From Klebsormidium nitens (Eukaryota > Streptophyta > Klebsormidiophyceae > Klebsormidiales > Klebsormidiaceae): a stretch of DNA of 64,000 bases. Shown piece after piece: positions 49,904 to 60,493 of this stretch (within the stretch, counting starts at the first letter, position 1; the number at the start of each line of letters is the position of its first letter). A program made the translations under genes and the position numbers. The notes below the pieces were generated by a model, which saw nothing but the letters and a program-made list of their open reading frames with translations, had not been told where the DNA came from and did no database searches. The stretch covers positions 1 to 64,000 of the forward strand of contig DF237455.1 of NCBI GenBank assembly GCA_000708835.1. The letters run 5' to 3'.

Positions 49904-50639
49904 CAGAAGGACTCGGAGCCTTCTTTCTTAGAGAGGAGGGGCACCCAGACAAGACCTCAGATTAGGGTTTGAACAGCGTCAGCATTGCACAAGCTCTCAA
50001 CCACGGTTCCAAACGCTTCGCTCAAGTAAGGGCACTGTCCGAGTCCTGTGGTGCCCCTTTCGTGCTGCTCCAATGCTGCACTCAAATGCAGACCGTTCAG
50101 CTTGACCCGCAAGGTCTATGTGAAACCCCTGAGGAACCCGTCTTTTGGGCCGCCCTCAACATGAGGTGCTGATGCAGCTCTATAAGGGCAAATGCCGGAA
50201 ATAACAGCCGCAGAAACCAGCAAGCACCATGGGCTCTCGAGGTAAGCGCCTGAACCATGGCCTGCTCGAGTGTGCTCCCGAAGCTCTGCAGGCCACCCTC
50301 CATTTTCGGCATGCGCAGGAAGACGCCTTTTGCGGATCATCCCTCAGTTCCTAACCCAGGACCCGTAACCAAAATCGATCCCAGACTGTCCGGTCCTCGA
50401 GCTGGGGGTCGCGCAGACCCGGGGTTAACCTGCTAGGTTAGAAACTCTCGCTGAGCAGCAAACGAGCACGCCTTCCCAGCAATTCTTTGCCCAACCTCGG
50501 CGAGCTGCATTCTCTGCATTTCTACAGTTCAGATCGCCCTCAAGGAACAAATCGTGGGGGGCGTCTTCTTTCCTCGGTTCCGTGGTTGGTTTGGCAACGG
50601 TTTGGGGTGCTCTCTGGGTGGAGATCGCGGATAGCCAGA
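49904..50639. other. Divergent spacer between FIP2-like and ATP synthase epsilon genes
   Basis: About 740 bp between two divergent starts, so it holds both promoters. A minus-strand ORF starting at 50312 (MPKMEGGLQSFGSTLEQAMV..) looks protein-like, but no domain is recognised and no exon chain supports it. Confidence 0.5.
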
Positions 50640-50823
50640 ATGTCAACGGCAGCAGCGGCTCCCTTTTGGCGGACAGCGGGCTTCACGTACTTGCGATATG
50701 CAAACACGTGTGCCACCATGGTGCGGAGCTGCTTGAAGGAGCCGTACAAGAGCCAAGTGGCGGCGAGGGAGGGTTACTCATACAAGTTGGTCAAGTGGGA
50801 TAATGGGACGCAGCAGAAAGCAG
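50640..50823 (+). CDS. ATP synthase epsilon subunit, mitochondrial (first exon; 3' exon not located)
   Basis: The small epsilon subunit belongs to the central stalk of mitochondrial F1-ATPase. The exon encodes 61 residues (MSTAAAAPFWRTAGFTYLRY..), followed by a good donor (GCAG|GTGAGC). The pattern APFWR.AG.TY..Y.N.CA..VR.CLKEP followed by KW is diagnostic of plant mitochondrial epsilon, which is about 70 aa, so only about 10 residues are missing. They must come from a short downstream exon in phase 1. Candidate acceptors lie at about 51075 and 51257, but none gives a convincing tail. This is not the plastid/bacterial epsilon, which is unrelated in sequence and corresponds to mitochondrial delta. 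Confidence 0.9.
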
Positions 50824-51426
50824 GTGAGCTTTTTGTGATTGTTGGGCATGAGCCCAAATCTGCATTTTACCAGCAAAATGTTCTTGATTGTCTCCTGAAC
50901 TGGACAACTGAGATGATTCGAAAGTGGTGCTTCAGGGCTTTTGATTGACTGTGAATTGACTCGGTGCTTGGTCTTACTGCTCGTGAAGAGAGAGGGTGTA
51001 TGTGGTTTTGTTGGCGCTTCCACCTCTGCTCTGCTGCCATGCTGCTGCATCTTGGGTCCTGATCACTGAATCTAGGGTTGCCACCATTCACCTGTGGTTG
51101 ATTGCTGACCAAAGCAAGATTTGTGGTTGGTTCCTTAAAGACTCCACTTGACTGCCCTTGACGTCTGAAAGGTCCGGACCAAGGTCAAGCTGCTTGTCAC
51201 AGCTTGCTAGTCAAAAGACCATTTGGAGAATTCTCTTCCATTTTCTGCCATGCCACAGAAACAAAGCCTTCTCAAAAAGCCGAATATAACTCCTGGCGCC
51301 ACTTTCGTTCCACCGTGTGCATTCATTGATTTTATTAGAAGCATAAACTCCAGAAGCTTCAATTGTCACCTTGGACTTTGAGTCAGGGTCTCTTGTTTCT
51401 GAGATTTCACTAATTCTTTGATAGAT

Positions 51427-51858
51427 TCACCAACCATGATTGTATGCTGTTGCAATTTCCCGCAAGTGCCTCACAAGAGCCGTCGGCGCCCAAGCGTGTG
51501 ACAGAATGATATGATCTGCCAGATACATGTAGCGATTGATTGTTACGCTGGCCGTAATGCCTTCTTTTTGGGTGAAGGAAGAATGAAAGGCTTCGGAAGG
51601 CAGGATGTTCACAGAACCTCGGACTTCCACACCGAACACGGCGTTTGTCTTTGGGCAGAACCCAACTGATCCCAATTTTGCTCTCGTGCAGTTGTTCATG
51701 AAAGTGAGGCAGCGGCGCACTGACACATTCGTTTGATGTGCCACATGGTAAAGCCTTACATTTGCTAGCCCATTGACTGCTGTTTTGATACTTGTCACAA
51801 GAGACTGTACATAAAGAAGGATGAAAGGCTGACTAAAAGCAGGCCAATCTTGCAGCAA
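51427..51858 (-). CDS. Unassigned ORF, 143 aa
   Basis: A continuous ORF starting MLQDWPAFSQPF. I recognise no domain. It contains a moderately hydrophobic start, several Cys and a basic middle. It is divergent from the ORF at 51941, with 82 bp between the starts. An ORF this long can arise by chance in a window this size; it may also be a remnant of a mobile element, given the inverted-repeat structure nearby. Confidence 0.18.
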   Translation of the reverse strand: MLQDWPAFSQPFILLYVQSLVTSIKTAVNGLANVRLYHVAHQTNVSVRRCLTFMNNCTRAKLGSVGFCPKTNAVFGVEVRGSVNILPSEAFHSSFTQKEGITASVTINRYMYLADHIILSHAWAPTALVRHLREIATAYNHGW

Positions 51859-51940
51859 GAATATTTGATGTCATCTGAGTTGGATTTGTCTCCCACCTGC
51901 CCAATTTTATGATGAACGATACCTCCAGTAGATTCGTGGC

Positions 51941-52528
51941 ATGTACGTTCATGATCCTGGTTACATGGTTACGTTTATATGGTTACGTCCTAAGAAGATT
52001 GAAGAAATGCAAGCATTGAACAGGCTTCTTCTTCTCGAAACGTCCAAGGAGAGGCGGTTGGCTGTGAACTTCCAAAAATGGGGTTGGATCATGATATTGC
52101 CACGCTTGCATGACGACGGGGTTTTCCCCACTTGCAAAATCCTAGGCCCCAGCCAGTGCGGCCGCATGCATCTTGTTGGATCATCCGATATAATGTCGAG
52201 TGGGCATACCTTTGTCTTTAAGGATTGTGCAGCTGCATACATGGTTGCCGCCCTCTTCGCGGAAAAACTGGACCAATGCAAAGTCGAAATGCACACTGCA
52301 ACTTATCAAAAGACGTCGGGCAAGTTAGCTGACTTAAGTTTAATGTTGACCTCATCCAGATCTAAAGCATGGCGGGCCGCCTTCAAACATGTCTGCGAAC
52401 ATACAATTGCCGATATCTCCATCAAAGCACTGATTTTAGCTTTGCCATGCGCGCGCCATGACACAAGCTACCTATGGTGGGTACCGGCCGAGTCGATTCC
52501 GACTCCGGCCGCCACAAAATCGATTTAG
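51941..52528 (+). CDS. Unassigned ORF, 195 aa
   Basis: The longest unexplained ORF in the window, starting MYVHDPGYMVTFIW. It shows no recognised domain; there is a small hydrophobic patch (AAAYMVAALFAEKL). It runs into the left terminal inverted repeat at 52451, so its last 25 residues are repeat-derived. This suggests either a mobile-element gene remnant or chance. Confidence 0.22.
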   Translation: MYVHDPGYMVTFIWLRPKKIEEMQALNRLLLLETSKERRLAVNFQKWGWIMILPRLHDDGVFPTCKILGPSQCGRMHLVGSSDIMSSGHTFVFKDCAAAYMVAALFAEKLDQCKVEMHTATYQKTSGKLADLSLMLTSSRSKAWRAAFKHVCEHTIADISIKALILALPCARHDTSYLWWVPAESIPTPAATKSI

Positions 52529-53220
52529 CGCGTATCGAATATCGTCAGTGTTACCGGCGGTTCGCGTCACGGCTACTCAGGTTTATGTTACTCGGGCGGT
52601 ACAAATACTCAGAGAATTTTGCCGGGCCGTAAGTAAGTGTGAGGAGATTCTTAAACAGTGTCAGGTTTTACACTTTGAGAGGAGCATCAAATTGGCACGC
52701 AAAGAAGAGCCATATGCAGGCTTATAAAAACCTCTGACAAGCAGAAAAAAATGTTGGGAGAGCGTCATGAAGGCTCCTTCGAAGCTCCAACATCTTGTTA
52801 TGTTGAGGACAAATCGGAAGAAGCACCATCGTGGCTGCAAATTGGCCGCCATTGCTTGCTTCTAAAAAGCGCCATTCCCTACACTCCCGTTTCCATCTTC
52901 TGCACTCTCCTTTCAAGTTAGGTACCGCGGTACTCTAGGGTGGTTCGAGTCGGAACTTCCGATCGAAACCATGATTTTCAAATTTCACGTACGGTCAGAC
53001 TTGATCGGTACCGTACCGCCGGAAACTCCGGAAGTTTCTGACGATCGGAATGTCAGACAGATTCTAATTTATGAACTCGGACCGGATTCTCAAGTACCGG
53101 TCTGCACGGTCGTCAGTACCGCGTACAGTAATTGTCGCGACGCGACACACCGGTGATTCAGATTTGTGACCGGACCGTCGCGCGCGATACCCACCATAGG
53201 TTGCTTGTGGATTGGCGCGC
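52451..53220. mobile_element. 770-bp element with terminal inverted repeats (non-autonomous, class unknown)
   Basis: The left end 52451-52483 (GCGCGCCATGACACAAGCTA then CCTATGGTGGGTA) is matched in inverted orientation by 53187-53220 (TACCCACCATAGG then TTGCTTGTGGATTGGCGCGC). About 28 of 33 positions agree, with weaker similarity continuing inward (CCGG.CACAAA). The interior is rich in GGTACCG and CGGTAC motifs and has no long ORF, so it would be a non-autonomous DNA element. No clear target-site duplication is visible. Confidence 0.55.
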
Positions 53221-53838
53221 CGACTAATGCATATTTTGAACGTGCGCATGAACTTCATACCTTTTTTGTGGCGCAGCAAAGCTGGCGCTAACTTCAATTC
53301 TTGCATGGGCCGGACGTGTATAGCAAATTAGATCATAGAACCATACATGATTATGCGCAACATGTGAGGGGGTGCATGGACCAGTACAAATATCCCGTGC
53401 ATTGGACGTGTGTGAGGGCCTGATCTGGACCCCAGCACGCTCTCAGAAACATGTTTTCGTCCAGAATTTGGCGATGTGCGAATTTCCATCTGGGATGTAG
53501 AAAATTAACGGGGCAACTAGCTGCACCGCATAGGTACATAATGCATGTCGCTCGGGAAGCCGAATAGCACCAACCGTCTAGCTGTACACTCGTACCTTCT
53601 TGAAGGCAACCTATTGAAAATGGCAGCAATTAACGATATGCTGTACATCTGCTCAAACACTGCAGAATAAACAGTAGGTTCCCTTAAGCTACATGTTACA
53701 AGGACGACGACGTTACCAGAAGTTCTACAGAAACTCTGATAGCCACCTGCCAAACTATCATTTCTGTATAGACTTGACGCAGATTACTGGTTGGCAAATC
53801 AAGGACTACACTCCTAGGTACCTTGACTTTCTATGAAG

Positions 53839-56800
53839 TTAAAGTAACAGAGCAGAAGGAATCAACAGAGTCAACAACAATCGGCTCCAACTCATGTACT
53901 CCTTCATTCCGGCCGAGGTAATGAAGAACGGATAGAAGAGATCGTCCGGCAAACTCGGCAGCAGCGGGGGCGGCGGGCGGCCGATCGCGTGCGCTTCAGG
54001 CTGGACACGTGGCAGGAACTTGACCGTGTTCTGGATGACGAAGGTCTGGGCCACGTTGGGTTGCGTTGCGTCTTGGAACGTCCAGTCTGAGTATACGAGC
54101 GTCACGCGGCTGAAGCTGATCTCGCGTTGCGGGTTGTCTCGTGAACCGACCTGGGGCAGAAAAGGGACGTGCGGTCGGAACGTGGTATGGGTTTCAAAGC
54201 CCTCTTGCCAAACCACGGTCACCATTGCGAAAGCACTTCGCCCTTTATCGAACGGAAAACAAGGAAGTTGAGAAATAGGGAAGAATAGTAATGCGAGGGG
54301 GAAAGGAGGTCTTGCCTTGCCGACGCTATGTTTGAATCTGAATGCAGGGTGCAAGATTCGGGTCGTCCGAACAGCGACAGGATCGAGAGATCGACTCAAT
54401 GAAAAGGTGAAGTTGACCTCTTTGCCTCTAGCTGTTAGATAAGGTGCGAGAGAGGGAAATCTACAACCATCTTCCGAGAACGGTGAGGCAGTGAAGCGTG
54501 TCTACCCTGACAGCTAGGACGGAACGTACTTATCCGCATGAGTAGGAGCAATACAAGCAACTGCTCAAGCAGCTTCTTGGTAGAGCGCTTGTTTCTAGGA
54601 CCCGCTTGACTTTGGCCGAAGTCTGCATGATCAACCATCCGTCGGTTTCTGCGAGCTTTTGCGGCTTGTATTCCAGTTCTGAAAGGGACCACAATAGGTG
54701 CCGACTCTCTGAGCTTATAGGGCTGCTCGCGCTGGCTTCCCCTTGTACCGTGAGCGAAACACCCGCAGCCGTCCAACAGAGAAGCAACGTGCTCAAGATA
54801 GATTGCATGATATCGCTGTCTGCCCGACGATTAGTCATCCTGACCTCACCGGCGCTTTGCTGCCATTAAAACAGAGAGCTTCCACAAAATGTTGGAAAAG
54901 AAAGAAGAAAATAGCGAAGACTCCTGCGCTTTCTCACCTTTGACACCAGGAACTCGTACTTCAGACCCGACGCGACCCCGTGACACGTCAGCAGCGAGGC
55001 GTCCCACGTCATCGCTGACGTCATCCCCTCCACGACCACCTCCCGCCAGTCGAGGACGTTGCTGGCGTCAGCACTGGCCCACGTGGCGACGTACGTGTCG
55101 TTGCTAAGAGCGCCGAAGAGGCCGCCCAGCAGTTGAATGGGCAGCGGGGAGGGGGGCGAGGATTGGCAGAAAGCGGCGAGCTGCGCTTGCGTCAGCGGAA
55201 CGCTGTAATAACGGAAACGGGTCGCTTAAAAGTATTTCACTTGCATGGAGCGTTGAGCATCGAAACGAATGCTTTGAATATGTGGAAGTAAGGGAAACGG
55301 TGCGTTTATAGCTTCCGTGGTATCTAGGCTGCGAAGACGAAAGCGCGATGCTCCTTTCGACCTGTTGTACAACCGACACCCTCTACGAGCTCTCGCTTCT
55401 AGCACTGCTTCCAAGCTATTTGCGAACCTACTTACCCGGTCCTCGTCCTGTTTGGCACCAATTGACCCCTTTGATCAGCTACAAGGGTGCACCGAAAGTA
55501 ACCCTTGCACGCGTTTACAAGATCAAGTTCTGAGATACGAAGCGTCAAGGTAGGGCTCTACGCTAAGCGGTGCAACCAGAGGTTACTTTACCTCGGCCTA
55601 CAACGTTGTCATAAGGCCAGAAAGTTGACCGACAGAAGATACTATCAGCTTCAGAGCTTTGCTCACCCGCATGACGTCAGCGAGTCCGCTCCAAACACCA
55701 CGTGGCTGACGTGGCTCGGGCCGCAGAGGCCGTCCGGGCCGGCGGCCGGGATCGGAAGGCCGTCCGTGTACTGAGAGATCGCCTGCTTGGAGCCGTCCGA
55801 TGACTTCGCGATCTGACCCGCCAACACAGGGAACCCTGCAGTATGTGCAAGAGAGCAGGTCGGCCTCGATATTGGCTTGCCTCTCTTTTACGAAGTAAAA
55901 TAGAAAGCTTTTGCATTCTATGAAACCGCGCTTCGGGCGACGCTGTACGACGTGGCTCTGCGGAAGATAGCAACGCCCAGTCTGGTCCCGTTTCCGCTTG
56001 ACCGAAGTTCGATGCGAAAACGTACGCAAAATCCCCCAAATGTCCCAGACCATGTTTTCGTCCAAGCCCAGACTGCCCCGCGCGGCGGCGCAGATTTAGT
56101 GCTACGCATCGTTTGCGGACGCGAAATTGCCGCCGCGAGATACCGTAACGATGTAACGTTTGACCTCGATTTCTCCGAACAGGCCTACTCTAAAGCCGCC
56201 ACGTTGCATGCCAAGGTCGAAATAGCGGCCACGTTGTGGTTTACACCACTGCCGAGCACTTGACACTGTGCAGTACCCCGGGCTTATAACGCCGAATTAA
56301 AAATCAAATCACCCTTATCTGCGATGGACTTCGTCAGTATTGTACGGGAAGGAATTTCACAACTGATCAAGGTGCCCGGAAAGAACAGTGCCGGCTAACC
56401 TGGTACGCACTGCCCAACCACCGCGGGTGCATACCGCAAGGTGGTGTACGGACTAAGTTTAGCGTGTGCGCGCGCAAGCGCACGACCTTTGTGAATTAAT
56501 CCATTTAAATTGTTTTACGCCACACAATGCAATTTTAAAATTCTGCCCAGTAGCACCACAGAGAGGCAAGCCCCCGCCGCCCTCCTGGGCGGTCTACCAT
56601 GTTAGTTTGTCAAAAGTCCGTTGAACCTTCCATGAAAGATCATGTGTGGTACGGGTAATGTTTCGCTTGCGCCGTGGCGTGATGGATATGGAAGTCCTGC
56701 ACCCAGGCTCAGAGATTCTCGAACACTTGACTTGCGTAAAGGGCATACGAATACGTCTCGAGTAACTTTGTCAGAGGCACCATTTGTCGTGTCCTAACTT

Positions 56801-59800
56801 GCGAATATTCTACCTTCGACCCTGCTTGCGAGGAAGCATCAAAGAGTGAGGAAACGCGTGTCTCCGTGGTTGATTCTCGGGACTTCGACGCGTTTCCACG
56901 CAGATCGTTTCATGCAAAAAGGAGCTCGGCAGCAGCTGCACTTCCAAAATTCAGGTTTACAGCCGTGGGGCTCACCGTCTAAGTAACCAGGGTTCCCCGA
57001 CTTTGGCCGCACCTTGGTCTGCGTCCCTTGCCTAACCCAACTGACACTAAACGTCTGCTGGAGAGTCGCCAGCCCAGTCGATGCGTCGGCCGTGGTGTTA
57101 GTGAACACCAGGTCAGCGTTGACGGACACGATCGAACCGCTGCCGTCATACGCTATCGTGTAAGCTACCTGAAAGGCGACAAGGAGGCAGGGGTTAGAGA
57201 AGGCGCTCGCCTGCGGGTTTGACAGCGGTGTGTGCGCAAAGCGGCTTAGAAGCGCAGGACTGACAGGACCTAGACGTGACGAACGAAAGGGGATGACGCA
57301 AAGATAAAAGTAAGATGGAGGTAAACGGTTTGCACAGGCACATGTTTGCAAGAAGAACCCCGCTGCGCCTCGGAAAAGGTTTGAACGGGTCTGGCTATTA
57401 GCCGGCGAACATGTCTCTCAAGCCCAAAAACGTGAGTTCGCAGCTCCAATTAGCTCCAACAATATGCACTAGTTGTCGCAGCCCTCACCTTGCTCAAACC
57501 ATTCTGGCACGTGCCGGATGCCATGTCATAAGCGGTCGGCGAAGCCGTCCCCAGTGACGTCAGCGCTCCGGTGTCTGGATCGGCAAAGCGGACTATTCCG
57601 GTTGCGACGCTGACGTAGGCACTGGGCTGCGACTGAACGGCTGCTCCAGTCTGGTAAATGGACACGTGGCAGAATGTCAGATCGCATTTGAATATGGAAT
57701 CTGTCTTCTCTCGTAGTAGCGCTGGAAAAGCTCGCAGCGAAATATCGAGGAGTGGCGTGGATGCATTGTGCTCGAACGAGGTTCTAGCATAGAAGTCGGC
57801 AATCGCAGCGAGTGCCGAAGGCGAGATAAGACAATCAGGACACGGGAACGAGTTCCTCGCTGTGAGACAGAACAACTTCCGCCGCCAACGTGCCATGATT
57901 TGGTAACCGCTGATCAGTAAAGCCGTCCGTAAGGTTTGGGTCGGGAAACGGTAGGACTGCTACAGTACAACTTCGGAGCAACAGCAAAAGGGTCCCTGAC
58001 GACGTTTGTGTACAGGCTATACGAGGCAAGAACCAGAATGGTCATGCCAGGGGAACAGAGGGTTGCTCAGTACTACGAAACCCGCAGAAAGTTTAAAAAG
58101 ATGCAAAATCAGTAGCAGAATCCCGTACCCGTCCGATCCGCAGCCAGTCGGTAAAGCGGTCGGCTCCGAACGTGGCTTCGCAATCCTGCGCGAGCGTCTG
58201 ACTGTAGCGCTGGCATGCTGTCTCCGGTACGTCGGTCAGGAAACCTGCTCGGGAAGAAACAACGCCCAACATAAGTCTGTGCCAAGTTTTTCGGTTTGAC
58301 GTTTCTCGGTATTCTGAGAGACAGCTGCAAGCTTACGTATAACGGTCCTACGTGACAAGAAAGAATCCAGCCAAACTTTTAGTATATTGGGGTACTGAAC
58401 CTTGGTCAGAGTTCGTAGCACCATGCTGTTTAATCTGAGTGTTTCCTAACGGAACCTGTCTGTTCCGCCAGAGGAGCAACAGGAAAACGTCCTTGAGTGC
58501 ACAATGCCCTTGTAAGCAAAGCGGAGGATTGTCGCCCGGCGCAACTAACTGTATTACCCGCCCATGCAAAGCCCTTTTAAACTTGCCAAGGCTGGCTTTT
58601 GATCTGACTTTTTTCCCCAACTTTCAATGTCAAAGTATCTGCAAGAGCAACTGCTTTGAGTTCGCAGTGATAAGCTCACCAACCAGCTGCAGCCCTTCGC
58701 AGGCGGCACTCAGGACTGGGGCGGGGAGCGCAAACTGCGCACCCGCCCCCGCGGCCACCAGCACCGAATTCCCCCCCAGGGAGTAAGCTGCAGGCAACAA
58801 GTCGCCAACCTGCGGAAGACATTGAAGTCACTCAAACATTCGAATGGCTGGGTTCTTTGTGAGTCTGTGCTTTATGCAACGTGCTTCAAGGCCAGCTTTT
58901 GAAAATGTTCTTTTCGACAGGCTTAGGGGACAAGCTTGGAAGAGGACTTTGGGCGTATGTATGGATGTACAAGGTCTCAAGTACCTCAGATGTTGCACAC
59001 GTCCCAGATCTGCTGCATGCGTACCTTCCTTGAGCTTTATATTCAAAAAAACAGCCATGCCCTTCAGTGGCAAGCTATGTTTGCTTAGCTCTGGAGCATG
59101 CAAGACGCGCTTCACCGTTGTTTCCTTCCCATAAACCTTACATTTGCTAAAGTTCTGGCAAAGGCAGTGGGCATTTGATGCAAAGGGGCAGATCCCAGAC
59201 TCGCCCAGGCTTATGGTTTCTTTACTTTTCATTTGTAAGTGCTCACCCTATAAACGTTCGTTGCAGAGCCTGCCACGACCGGAACCGTCTTCCCAAAGGT
59301 AAAGTCGCTGTACTGGGAAGCTGCTGTGGCAAGATCGGTTTCCACGGCCGGCGCAGGGTCGGAGAAGAACTGCCCCAGCTGGGCGTTGTTTTCGTGGGCG
59401 ATGCACAACTGCTTGCTCAGAAACCCGTCGTCTGGGGCCGTCTTTTCAACAACCGCCAGGCTGCTGCTTTGGTGAAGGTTCACCTGAGGAGTACGCTCTT
59501 CACTTTAGAGAACGGTTGGAGCATGCGGCGGATGATGTTAGTCAGGCAGGAGCAGACAGAGGCCCATCCTTTTGACACCCACAGCAGAAGCATAGCTGAG
59601 ATAACATTGGGTGTTAGCCAGTGAGTGTTAGCTGTCCGTGGTTTCACACCAACCAGATTGTAGCCTGCGGTACAAAGGACAAGCTGGTTTTTGCTAGCAC
59701 AGTTATCAACACCAGCCATGATCATTAAGCAATACTGCCTTTGGATATTGGGAGCTCAAGAGTGGCTGATACATTAATGGGGCACGTATTGCCCCTGTAG

Positions 59801-60493
59801 CGGTAACCTGTCAGCCCCATAACGGGTGCACAGCACATTTACATGGTAAGACTCAACTCAAATCCTTGGGCAATGCCAGAATAGTTCTCGAGTAGGCAAA
59901 CGTGACCACCACCATTGAAATTTCCAGCTCAAAAACTGCAGCATAATCTCATGTCCATTCAAACAGTTCATAGTGAGCCACCTAGTGTCCAAATAGCTTG
60001 CAAAAGAGACTTCCCTCTTGAAGGAAAGATAGTGCTCAGGGACTTCGACCCTCACAATGATGGTAAAGTTGACACCACCCAAATTTGAGACACCAACCTT
60101 GGCCACTTGCGACTTGGGCACACAATAGTCCAGCGAGGGCGCCGGCGGCCCCTCCGGTGCGCACTCCGAAAACAGCGCCTTTGCACTCTGGTCGCACTCT
60201 GCATCGCAGCAGCAGTTGACGTCACACCCGTTGAGCGTCAGATCACACCCACATGTGCCTGCTACTGTCACTTCAATTGCATTCAAGCTGGGGACTTGAG
60301 CAACGGTGGTCCAGTCAATTGGGAAGGAGCTCAGACTGAAGCTGGTGGTGCTGATTGAGCTGAGAAAGGAATAAGAACTAGGGACGGAGAAAAGAGCTGG
60401 AGGGGGTGTGCTGTTGCTCGATTGAGCTGCTTTCGCAAATTGCGCCGCTGCAACTAGGATAATAGAAAGGAGAATGAATAACACTCTGTCCAT
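53839..60493 (-). CDS. Tectonic family protein (ciliary transition zone, MKS/B9 complex)
   Basis: The nine exons are 60493-60098, 59483-59247, 58809-58680, 58244-58129, 57650-57489, 57168-56976, 55835-55667, 55202-54938 and 54150-53839 (TAA). All phases close at 659 aa, the usual tectonic size (about 560-700). The start at 60493 gives a signal peptide (MDRVLFILLSIILVAAAQ). Residues 81-100 are the tectonic hallmark CGCDLTLNGCDVNCCCDAEC. The conserved SGNPGYLDG falls near 404-412, spanning an intron, followed by FPVLAGQI. The C-terminus is hydrophobic (LLLTLLIPSALLL), fitting a membrane anchor. Tectonics sit at the base of cilia and gate protein entry. In a green alga or early plant this points to flagellated zoospores or sperm. 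Introns show no exon-copy arrays. Confidence 0.94.

Larger units (their letters stand above)
50824..53838. other. Spacer with unassigned ORFs and an inverted-repeat element
   Basis: Apart from the unfound last exon of the epsilon gene, this stretch holds two divergent ORFs without recognised domains (51427-51858 minus, 51941-52528 plus) and a 770-bp structure with terminal inverted repeats (52451-53220). Confidence 0.5.

Noticed and set aside
50097-50340. Minus-strand ORFs as a first exon of the FIP2-like gene
   Set aside because: The exon at 49903-49843 gives the conserved VHLNVGG junction in correct phase; these ORFs do not.
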